Under the pieces are notes generated by a model. The model searched no databases. It was not told the origin of the DNA and saw nothing but the letters and a program-made list of their open reading frames with translations. This document shows, piece by piece, positions 54,691 through 64,000 of a DNA stretch of 64,000 nucleotides (its first letter is position 1; every line of letters begins with the position of its first letter). A program made the position numbers and the translations under genes. Source of the DNA: Ashinkailepas kermadecensis. Its lineage: Eukaryota; Arthropoda; Thecostraca; Neolepadidae. The stretch lies in assembly GCA_034440615.1 (NCBI GenBank), contig JAOTOM010005181.1, forward strand, positions 1,767,863 to 1,831,862. Direction: 5' to 3'.

Positions 54691-56620
54691 CAAGACTGAC
54701 GAGGCCCCCAGGAAATATAATCAGGTCTCTATAAGAGACGTAGAACAGAGATTGGAAGGAGGCCCCCAGGACGAAAAGGAGGCCCCATGACGAAAAGGAG
54801 GCCCCTATGACAAAAAGGAGGCCCCAAGACGTAGAACAGAGATTAGGAGGAGGCCCCCAGGAAGAAAAGGAGGCCCCCAGGACGAAAAGGAGGACCCCAG
54901 GACGAAAAGGAGGCCCCCAGGACGAAAAGGAGGCCCCAGGACGAAAGGAATGCACCCAAGGACAAAAAGGAGGCCCCCAAGACGTAGAACAGAGATTGGG
55001 ATGAGGTCCCCAGGACGAAAAGGAGGCCCCCAGGACGAAAAGGAGGCCCCTAAGACGTAGAACAGAGATTGGAAGGAGGCCCCCCAGGACGAAAAGGAGG
55101 CCCCATGACGAAAAGGAGGCCCCTATGACGAAAAGGAGGCCCCCATGACGTAAAGGAGGCCCCAAGACGTAGAACAGAGATTAGGAGGAGGCCCCCAGGA
55201 AGAAAAGGAGGCCCCCAGGACGAAAAGGATGCCCCAGGACAAAAAGGAGGCCCCAATACGTAGAACAGAGGTTGGGAGGAGGCCCCCAGGACGAAAAGGA
55301 GGCCCCAGGACGAAAGGAATGCACCCAAGGACAAAAAGGAGGCCCCCAAGACGTGGAACAGATATTGGGATGAGGTCCCCAGGACGAAAAGGAGGCCCCC
55401 AGGACGAAAAGGATGCCCCCAGGACGCAAAGGAGGCACCCAAAACGTAGAACAGAGATTGGGAGGAGGCCCCCATGACTAAAAGGAGGCCCCCAGGACGA
55501 AAGGAGGCCCCCAGAACGAAAGGGATGCACCCAGAACGAAAAGGAGGCCCCCAAGACGAAAAGGAGGCCCCTAAGACGTAGAACAGAGATTGGGAGGTGG
55601 CCCTCATGACGAAAAGGAGGCCCCCAAGACGAAAAGGAGATCCCCAGGACGAAAAGGAGGCCCCCAGGACTAAAAGGAGGCCACCAGGACGAAAAGGATG
55701 CCCCCATGACGCAAAGGAGGCCCCCAAGACGTAGAACAGAGATTGGGAGGAGGCCCCCAGGACTAAAAGGAGGCCCCCAGGACGAAAAGGAGGCCCCCAG
55801 AACGAAAAGGATGCACCCAAGGACGAAAAGGAGGCCCCCAAGACGTAGAACAGAGATTGAGAGGAGGCCCCCAGGACGAAAAGGAGGCCCCCAGGACGAA
55901 AAGGAGGTCCCCAGGACGAAAAGGAAGCCCCAAGACGCAGAACAGAGATTTGGAGGAGGCCCCCAGGACGAAAAGGGGGCACTCAGAACGAAAAGGATGC
56001 CCCCAGGACGAAAAGGAGGCCCCCTGGACGAAAAGTATGCACCCAAGGACGAAAAGGATGCTCTCAAGACGTAGAACAGGGATTGGGATGAGGTCCCCAG
56101 GACGAAAAGGAGGCCCCCAGGACGAAAAGGAGGCCCCAAGACGTAGAACAGAGATTGTGAGGTGGCCCCCGGGACGAAAAGGAGGCCCCCAGGACGAAAA
56201 GGATGCCCCCAGGACGCAAAGGAAGCACCCAAGACGTAGAACAGAGATTGGGAGGAGGCCCCCTGGACGAAAAGGAGGCCCCTAAGACGTAGAACAGAGA
56301 TTGGGAGGTGGCCCCCATGACGAAAAGGAGGCCCCCAGGACGAAAAGGAGGCCCCCAGGACGAAAAGGATGCCCCCAGGACGCAAAGGAAGCACCCAAGA
56401 CGTAGAACAGAGATTGGGAGGAGGCCCGCAGGACTAAAAGGAGGCCCCAGGACGAAAAAGAGGCCCCCAGAACGAAAAGGATGCACCTAAGGACGAAAAG
56501 GAGTCCCCTAAGACGTAGAACAGAGATTGGGAGGTAGCCCCCAGGATGAAAAGGAGGCCCCAGGACGAAAAGGAGGCCCCAGTACGAAAAGGAGGCCCTC
56601 AGGACGGAAAGGATGCCACC
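54690..56620. repeat. 20-bp minisatellite (aaggaggcccccaggacgaa) with periodic 33-bp marker
   Basis: About 1.9 kb of a 20-bp unit. A variant segment (gacgtagaacagagattggg, then aggaggcc) recurs about 18 times at spacings near 73, 93, 113, 133 and 152 bp, i.e. 33 plus a whole number of 20-bp units. Occasional units use gatgcc or tgacg. Because 20 is not a multiple of three and stops are absent, the minus strand shows open frames up to 423 codons in all phases; these are not genes. Confidence 0.95.
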
Positions 56621-58045
56621 GATACGGGCAAGAAGCCACCCAGGTTAGACGAAAAGGCTTCCGATGGGTGGCAGGATAGTCTTAATTTGGAAAACGAGGC
56701 CCCCAAGACGGAAGAGGATGCCCCTGCAATATAAAATTAGGACAAGATAGGGGAGATTTCTCCGGACGCAATAGGGGCCCCAAGACGGGTAAGAAGGTCT
56801 CCGCAGGCATGAGAGAAGGCCACTGAGACCAGCCAGATGAGGCCCATATTTTGGAAGAGGAGGACCCTAGAAGAGAAAATCTAGGACTAGGACGCAAAAG
56901 CACCCTGCTAAGAGGATAATGAGGCTCCAAACACAGATAAGGAGGCCCCCATGACGTGAGAGGAGGCCCCTAATTTAAAAAAGGAGTCACCTAGGAGAGG
57001 GTAGGAGTCCCCAGAAATCAAGAGAGTGTCAAAAATGGCACGGAGGAAACCAGGATTGCAAAGGAGGCCTCAACACCGGAAAGGAGGCCACAGAATATGA
57101 GAGGAGGCCCTAAGACGGAAAAGGAAGCCAGTGGATATGAGATGAGGTTTCGGAGACGCAAAAGCAGGCCCCAAACAGGTGAGGTTCCACCGAGATAGAA
57201 AAGGACGATCCAGAGACGTGGCAAGAGGCACATAATTGGGAAGAGAACGACACAAGATTGGAAATGAGACCCCATGATGAACGAGGAGGCCCCTAAAATA
57301 GGAGAGAAAGGCCATTGGATAAGAGAAATGGCTCCCAGGCGGAAAAGAAGGCTCGAAGACGGCTAAGAAGGTCCCCGGGAAATAACAAGGCCAATAAGAT
57401 AGTAAAGGTTGCCAGTAATTTGGCAGAGGAGGCGTCTGGAAGAGAAGAGGAGTCCACCAGGAGATAAGAGACCACCCCTAAGATGGGTAAAGATCGAATC
57501 CACACGCAGAGCAGGAGGCCCCAAGACGTGAGAGGAGGCCCCTAATTTGAAAAAGAAGGCCTCTAGAAGAGAAATGAGGCATCTGCCGGACTGGAGAGGA
57601 GTCCCTCAAGAAGGAGTAGGTCTCCAGGACCAAATGAGACCCCGAAAACCGGATAGAGTTCCCAGGAAATGAGAGGAGGCCCTTAAGATGGGAGTGGTAG
57701 CAGGTATGGAAGAGGTGAGGTTTCCAAAATTGAAGGTCCCTCAAAACGGGTAAGGCTTTGCCATGATAAAGGAAGAGGCCCACGAGGCGTGGCAGGAGGC
57801 CCCTAATTTGGCAGAGAATGCCCCTCGAAGATGAGATGAAGCCCCATGCCTTGTTAAAGGGTCCCCAGAATGCAAGAGGAAGCCCTCCAAGACGGGAGAG
57901 GACCATTGAATATGGAGGAGGGTAGGACACACAAGGAGACGTCGAAAACCAGTAAAAAGGCTCTAGGAAATGAGACGAGACCCTTAAGACGCGACAGGAG
58001 GCCTATAATTTAAGAAAGAAAGAAAGAAACCATTAAGAAATAGTA
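56621..58045. repeat. Degenerate GGCCC-core minisatellite C
   Basis: Continues from the 20-bp array but with irregular 25-35-bp units like those at 13.6-15.0 kb, including a recurring aggaggcccctaattt segment (about 56960, 57533, 57796, 57990). This hints at a ~200-570-bp higher-order structure. Confidence 0.8.
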
Positions 58046-58069
58046 GGAGTCGTGTCTGGGTACTTTAAA

Positions 58070-58877
58070 ATCACGATATGGGCCCCAAAAGATCCGGCGG
58101 GGCTCCCGCAAATTATGCTGAGCCTGGGGTACCAAAAATTCACGCCCGGACCACCACAATCATGCCAGGGGCACGACAGGTTGTACCGTGCCCCAACAGT
58201 CTGATTGGGACCAAAACAAATGAAGCCGGAGCAACGAAAAACAATCCGGACATGGATAATAACTTTGGGGGCGCAACAATGACGCCAAAAGCACCCAAAG
58301 CGCATTGGACCCCCAAACAGTGTCGAGGCCGCTATAGGTCGCGCTAGGGATCCAAGAGAATGACGTCGGGGCCCAAAAGATCACATTGGACTAAAAAAAG
58401 TCGCGTCGCAGCCCTTGAAAATCACACTGGAGGCCCAGAAGGTCGCACCGGGGCCCCAAAAGTTGCAGCTGCCCCAAAAATCAATCCTTAATCGGAATGT
58501 CACTCTGGGACAAAAAAAAACTCCTTCAGTGGCCGCAGTGCTATATCAAAGGGGCAAATGCCCCCTCCATCCTGAGAGGGATAAGCTCCCAAGAATCGTG
58601 CCGGGGCCTCAAAAATCGCGCTGGGACCACCAAAATTCGCGTCGGTCCACCAGAATTCGCGTATGGGTCTCCAAATAAATACGGCGAGCCCCGGAAAACT
58701 CGCTCCGAGGCCCGAAAAATTGCAACAGGAACAGCCAAAATCGCGTTGGGGCCACAGCTAAATACAACGCGTCCCACAAACTCGAACCAGGCACCTCAAA
58801 TATCGCACTCGGGACCCACAATTCCCATCGGTAGTCCCGTCGAGGCTCTCAAAAATTGGCGTCTTGGGCCACACGTA
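58070..58877 (+). repeat. GGCCCC/AAAATCGC minisatellite D
   Basis: Irregular 27-33-bp units, each with a gggsccc core followed by aaaa.tcgcg (such as ggggcctcaaaaatcgcgct and gggaccaccaaaattcgcgt). It runs directly into the palindrome. Confidence 0.85.
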
Positions 58878-60930
58878 AGCACAGTGTAACCACAAACACC
58901 GGATCGGTATCCGAAAAAATCAAGCTGGAGCCCTCCAAAATAAGGAGGGATTCCAACAACTAAATGCCCAGGTTAAAAAAATGGCTCTGGAGCACCGAAC
59001 ATGTTATCAGATGCCTTCACAAATTGCATACGGCACCGAAAAACAAACCGGATCTCGAACAATCGAGGTGGGATACAAAAACATGGCGCCAAGGGCTCGA
59101 GAAATCAGGCCGGGATTCGGACTTTTAAAAAATCAGAAAGGCTTCACAAACATCGTATTGAGCCCAGAAAACTGGGGTTGGGTCTCCGGAACCACGCGCC
59201 TAGGCGCGATAAGCCTCTCTGGGACCTAGAAACATCGTACCGGAGCCCTAAAATTGTACTGGGGCCCCACAACTGTGCGTCAGAAGCCCAAAATAGACAC
59301 ATCGGGACCCTAAGAGCACAACGGGGGCCGAAAATACAACTGGCCCTCCAAAGCGCACAGAGTCTCACAAAAAGCGACAGGGCCTTAACACATGCGTTGC
59401 AGCCATAAATATACATACCGGGAGGTCCAAAAATATACCGGAAGCCCTCAAGGCACACAGGGGTCATGATAACGCACAAGGACCTGAAAAAGTGGTTGAG
59501 GCCGCAAAAGGCAACATGGTTCCAAAACAAACAAGAAGACCGGGCGCTAAATAAACACATCGGGGTCTTCGAAAACGCCCTGACACGTAAAAAAAAACCT
59601 CGGTGCGCAAAAATGCAACAAACCATAAAACGAGCAGGGGGTTCGAAAATGTTTTAGGCTCCTAACAAAAATGGATTGGAGCCATAATACACAATCATAG
59701 AGCAAGAAAGACGCAATGGGTCCAACAAAGAATACTGAGGCAGGGCCTCGGTTCGGTAGCCAATCTGGGAGGATAGCAGCAAAGATATGAAGTGCATCAA
59801 ACCTCAGCGGAAACCGCATTTCATAACTACCAGAGAATGTGGAAAGTAGGAAACTAATGATCGAATTTAATCAATCGACTTTTCGCAGCCAACGCCCATA
59901 CGAAGCATTCCATCACGTCAAATATGGCGCAATTGTATCATGTGGCAGCAATTAGCAAAACGCAGAAGGCCTCGCAGAGGCCGTAGCATCGCACGAAGTG
60001 TGGCGAATGCACCGAATACGAAAGATGGGTGTGCACGTGCATTGACGTTGCCGTCGTGGCGACCGGGTGCTATCAACTGGATGCCTGAAATTGTGAAATT
60101 TTTATTTTAAAGTGGTGGGTAATACATTTTAAATTGAAGTTGTGGGCCTAATACATCTTCGAAACACTGCTCGTTTTAGGGCTTTGTTGCTTTTTTGTGC
60201 ACCAAGTATGTTTTACGTGGCAGGGCGTTTTCGAAGATCCTGATGTGTTTATTTAGCTCCCGGTCGTTTTGTACGTCTTGGAACCATGTTGTCTTTTGTG
60301 GCCCAGCCTCTTTTTCAGGCCCTTGTGCGTTCTCATGGCCCCTGTGCGCCTTGCGAGCTTGCAGTGTATTTTTTTCGAGCTCCCGGCATGTTTATTTAGG
60401 GCTGCAACGCATGTTTTAAGGCCCTATCGCTTTTTGGGAGACTCGGTGCGCTTTGGAAGGTTAGTTGTATTTTCGGGCACCGTTGTGTACTCTTAGGGTC
60501 CAGTCCGGCTGTGTATATTTGGGGCTTCTGATGCACATTTGTGGGGCCCCAGTACGATTTTGGGGCTTCGGTGTGATTTTTCTGGGTCCCAGCGCGACTT
60601 ATCGCGCCCAGGCGCGTGGTTCCGGGGACCCAACGCCAGCTTTCTGTGCTCAACGCGATTTTTTGTGGATCTTTTCTGGGTTTTTATGTCCGAATCCCGG
60701 CCTGATTTGTCGAGCCTCTGGCGCCATGTTTTTGCATCCCACCTCGATTTTTCGAGATCCGGCATGCTTTTCGGTGCCATACGCAATTTTTTAAGGCATC
60801 TGGATAAAAATGTTCGGTGCTCCAGAGCCATTTTCCTGATCCGGACATTTATTTGTTGGAATCTCTCCTTTTTTGGAGGGCTCCAGCTTGACTTTTTGGG
60901 ATACCGATCCGGTTTTGTGGTATAGGTGTA
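58878..60930. repeat. ~2-kb imperfect palindrome built from minisatellite D
   Basis: The left arm (58878-59650) and right arm (60167-60930) are inverted copies, roughly 80-85% identical by eye over ~770 bp, around a ~515-bp spacer. Landmarks in the left arm (aatggctctggagcaccgaa, acatggcgcca, gaaccacgcgcc, tactggggccccacaa, acatgcgttgcagcc) recur reverse-complemented in the right. A single-stranded copy or transcript would fold into a long hairpin. The spacer starts with the conserved cctcggttcggtagccaatc tail. Confidence 0.9.
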
Positions 60931-61724
60931 ATTTCAGCAGTGTGAGGTAACTTATCAAGGTACCAAAAGAAAACCTCAGAACTGGGTGGTGGAGTTAGGG
61001 TTGAAATCCGACCAATCAGAAACCATAGTGGTAGATTAGGCCCCTTCACAGGACAATTTAGTTGATGACTAATTATATTATTTCAAAATGTCCCCTTTTA
61101 CAAAATAGCGGTCGAAATCCAAGGACTTTTTAATGGGCGTAGGTGCCTCCCCCTCCCCTGCAAATCCGTTTGCCCCCTCCTGCTTGACGCAAATATAGGT
61201 ACTCCACTGGTCCCTCAATAATTTTCCGAAACACACGCCCATGGGGAAAAACCAACATTGAGGGGACAAATTACCCCTCACAAGCATACAATACAACATC
61301 CATGCCCCATATAAAATGGGATGAATGATGTTTTTAAATGCATTTTCTTCCAACAAACTTCTTTTCTGTTATTACAGCCTGCATGATTAGAGCCTCCCAG
61401 CTTCCATACCTTCTCAGTCATTTACAAAACGGTACAGCACAGCGAAAACGATGGGCGTAACGGCGTGGAATTTGAAGGTTTGGATTATGTATGCACGGAC
61501 ATTCTTGAATTGTTGCATTGTCATTTATGCATTGCTGTTCAATGCTTGTTCTTGCCGTGAATTTATTCGCTGAGGATATATTTTAGCTCGTGTGACAGTT
61601 GCCTTGCAGCCAGCACCAAATGTTATAAAAATAAACAAATTCCTAAGATGGCGCTCAGAAAACCAATGCAATCCACTTCTCGTTGTCACCTTTGCGAAAT
61701 TGTCGTCCTATGACTGAGAAATGA
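60931..61724. repeat. Family B repeat copy 3 (inverted) in spacer
   Basis: 61127-61325 matches, in inverse orientation or in block order, the G-rich family at 8.9 and 16.7 kb (aatgggcgtaggtgcc, gccccctcctg, accaacattgagggg, ttacccctca, catacaatacaacatccatg). The remainder shows nothing supported. Confidence 0.55.
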
Positions 61725-61840
61725 TCGTTCAAGCTTTGCTTATGACATCAAGCTGGTGAGAATAAATAACAGTAGTGATGAATCTAGCTATATTCAGTTA
61801 GACTTGGAGGACTTAAAAGTGGGTTGATCAATGGCAGATA
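61725..61840 (+). pseudogene. LINE reverse transcriptase motif C fragment (CR1-like)
   Basis: Plus strand: SSFAYDIKLVRINNSSDESS, then YIQLDLEDLKVG and a stop. It aligns with FADDLKIFRAI..DLDELVKWSEKW of CR1-type RTs, with the first catalytic Asp of FADD changed to Tyr. Only about 38 codons survive. Confidence 0.65.
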
Positions 61841-62392
61841 TCTGTAAGATATGCTTAGCACCAGCCCCGCCAGCTCGCTGCAATCTAGAGGCCAGCGGGA
61901 AGATTCGAGAAAGCATTGAGACGTAGGTTTGTTTTGGCACTTATGTATTTATCCAAATATTACTTATTTATACCCTGGTATGACCCAGTTTTCAGCGAAT
62001 ATTATTAGTGCTATTGCGTTTTGAGTAAATGATGCACCATGCCAAGAACAAACAAAACACCAATATCAAATCATGTTCCCCATTCTCGAACCATAGTAAG
62101 AGCCTGAAAACAATATGAGACCCTAACACAATGGAGGCCCCCTTTCGGGGAACAGGAGGCCCCCTTCCGCTTTAACAACGTCAGCTTCAAGAAGAAAAAC
62201 GGATATGGACGCAGGTTGCTGTCGTATGGAGTAAATAAATGTCCACATCGGAAAAAAAAACTCCACGGGAAAGATTGATTACACAATGGCGCCGCCATCC
62301 GATCACAAATAATTTAATTGGCCTTGTGTCTACGCATGGCTTCGGCTGGCACGCTCTGATGTCGGTATAAACTCGGATCTAAACTTGTCCCA
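61841..62392. other. No gene seen
   Basis: Nothing supported. A gaggccccctttcgggga-like palindromic patch lies near 62135-62165. Confidence 0.35.
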
Positions 62393-62773
62393 TCAAAATA
62401 CTCTACGTTTAACTTCGGCTGATAATTTTGTCAGCTTAAGCTGAAAATACTTAACTTCAGATTGCCTGAACAAATGTCCGCCAAAGCAGGAAAAGCGAAC
62501 ACAAATACCTGGTTGTATTCCAAAATGCTGTAATGCATGTTGTAACACATAGCTATCGTTGAACACGTAATGCATTTTTAATTGTTGAATCAATTGAAGA
62601 AAGTTGCATCGCCGCCAGATATACTTGGCAGTTCTGGGATGTTTTTCACGCCAAACGTCCACGAATTTCAGTTCACTTAACATGTGATGCACCTTTTTGA
62701 TAGGCGAAATTGGACAGTATTCAGACGCTTCAACGTTTAAATGCAATAGTCGTGAGATTAAATCATCACACAA
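62393..62773 (-). pseudogene. L1/Tx1-type LINE endonuclease fragment, inverted
   Basis: Minus strand, 126 open codons: LSELKFVDVWREKHPRTAKY, then IWRR, and later YVFNDSYVLQHALQHFGIQP. This is the pattern of the C-terminal half of L1/Tx1 endonucleases (L.DVWR..HP....YTWRR, then a substrate loop before the SDH block). The SRxD residues are lost. It is oriented opposite to the RT-side fragment that begins about 200 bp to the right. Confidence 0.65.
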
Positions 62774-62959
62774 ATTTTAGTGTAGCGACCACAGCCGAGC
62801 CAATTGTGAAATTTTGCTGTATACATATGCGAAGGGTCCTGGGTTGTGATGACTTAACAATACCCTTCTCGAAGATGGCTTCTTATTAGCATTGTGCATG
62901 CAGAGAGTAAAACAGAATAGTGCTACCGACAGTATATACGTGACAATGTTTACGATTTT

Positions 62960-63900
62960 GGCAAGCTAGAAATTAGTGCCATTCGAGTGATTAACATCAG
63001 AAGCAGTAAGGAAAGGGCCGGGAAGAGGAAAGACGAAGAAAGTATATTAAATGAGCTAAAACAATATGGGACGGCTCTTGTCTCCAGTTCTACCGACCAA
63101 TTTTAAAGCAGATACGCAGCTGGGTTCGTGATCGAGCAAATGCATTCGAGGAGCAAACAAGTTTGACCTGCTAGTCATGGTCTAGAGTGAGATGGGTAGA
63201 GCAGGGCTAGATACCTGCAAAATATTTTTCGGTATGTGCTCCCAATGAAATGCTAAGAACACATCAATGTTTTGGAAACAGAAGACGCACAGCTTATTTC
63301 GACAACAGAGACATTCTGGAATAGTGCAACACATCGTTTTATGAAATATATGAGTCTACATGTCATAAAAATAATAGCTGTCTGTAAATCAACGATTATC
63401 TGATTCCTATATATTTCCCAAAATTAACCAAACTGGAAACGAACTCCTGTAATGGTCGTACTACCAGTGAAGACTGTCTGCATGCGCTAAAGGGTATGAT
63501 AACTAACTAGCAAAGCTCCTTCAGCTTCTGGATTTTCGAAGAAATTTTCCATTTTCTTCTGGCCGGACCTGGGGAATATGATCGTAGATTACATAAATGA
63601 AGCAAAAAGAAAACGACTGATTTCATAGCGCATCATCGTGGAGTGATAACATTGATAGCAAACAAGGTGACCAAAATATTATTAAGAATAGGTCGATTTG
63701 CCTTCTGGATAGTTTCTAAAATAGGGGCTAAGTTATTGTCAACTATAATCATGAGTGTCATGGAAAGTACGTGTATAATGGCCTTTGAGATTAAGCAGGC
63801 ATAGTTAAAGGCAGATATATCAGTTCTTATATCATAACTTGCAAACTCTATCAGATGTTATTAAATACTGCGAACTTAATGACTTGGATGCGTAGGGGAA
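62960..63900 (+). pseudogene. L1/Tx1-type LINE, inter-domain and RT start, degraded
   Basis: Plus strand across several frames. Near 63010 KERAGKRKDEESILNELKQY; near 63290 AQLISTTETFWN; near 63475 EDCLHALKGM; near 63565 FWPDLGNMIVDYINEAKRKR; near 63635 HHRGVITLIANKGDQNIIKN; then LLDSF.KIGAKLLSTI. This is the usual L1/Tx1 order between the endonuclease and RT (block starting the RT: RGVITLIPKKGD). Many stops and shifts. It runs to about 63890. Confidence 0.7.
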
Positions 63901-63924
63901 GCCTGGGTAGGGCCGACCAGCTAA

Positions 63925-64000
63925 GCCTTTTCGGGTTTTCTAAAACACAACATAAGGTATTCCAGCTGTTGTGTTTCTTCACCATCGACGGAAAACCTTA
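63925..64000 (+). mobile_element. Possible start of another MITE copy at window edge
   Basis: acaacataaggtattcc and then ttcttcaccatcgacggaaa-acctta resemble acaacatg..ggtatcc and ttctttcactatccgcggaa-aacctta of MITE copy 3. The window ends before the terminus, so this is tentative. Confidence 0.35.

Noticed and set aside
54671..56486. Overlapping minus-strand frames of 140-423 codons with Ser-Trp-Gly-Pro-Pro repeats
   Set aside because: All phases of the 20-bp GC-rich array are open and code the same low-complexity pattern. No conserved ends or splice signals.

Overview
This window is nuclear DNA of an animal. Spliced exons with GT..AG boundaries, tRNA-derived SINEs, several LINE clades, DNA-transposon relics and long degenerate minisatellites rule out a bacterial or organellar source. 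The mix of RNase H-bearing I-type LINEs, CR1 LINEs, TTAA-flanked MITEs and short CCTAA-type runs suggests an arthropod or another invertebrate, but I cannot fix the taxon.

Host genes. The backbone is one split gene on the minus strand, a RAD54B-like SNF2 DNA translocase. Seven exons run from 38.6 kb down to 2.2 kb and cover the N-terminal half of the protein up to helicase motif Ia. Exon phases agree at every junction between exons that look adjacent. Its introns hold almost everything else. In the intron between the 3.5-3.7 kb and 10.1-10.3 kb exons, on the opposite strand, lies a wrecked copy of a USP2/USP21-type ubiquitin protease catalytic domain (4.1-7.7 kb). It has nonsense codons, frameshifts, two retroposon insertions and a 2.3-kb minisatellite grown from its own catalytic histidine box. 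A C2H2-like zinc-finger exon (52.4-52.8 kb), a SAP-domain fragment (20.8 kb) and an unrecognised coding-like segment at the left edge are the other candidate protein-coding pieces.

Mobile DNA. 11.5-12.9 kb and 17.1-19.8 kb hold I-type LINE fragments. 24.2-34.8 kb is a nest: a 6.5-kb I-type LINE (26.07-32.61 kb) sits inside another, 5'-truncated I-type LINE, and both insertions have readable target-site duplications. 35-36.7 kb holds three SINEs and a CR1 endonuclease relic. 39.6-51.1 kb holds three copies of an ~830-bp TTAA-flanked MITE, a field of dispersed ~100-bp modules and a nearly complete CR1 LINE (46.1-51.0 kb) that landed in the third MITE. 61.7-63.9 kb holds LINE relics, including one whose 5' part is inverted.

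Tandem repeats. Arrays with a GGCCC core occupy 13.6-15.0, 23.2-23.9, 53.0, 54.7-58.0 and 58.1-60.9 kb. The last contains a ~2-kb palindrome.

Most unusual: (1) three tandem arrays grown out of coding-exon sequence, two of them copying RAD54B-like 5' splice sites and one copying the protease histidine box; (2) retroposons only 38-52 bp long, made of little more than a LINE 3'-end stem-loop, each flanked by a 14-15-bp duplication.
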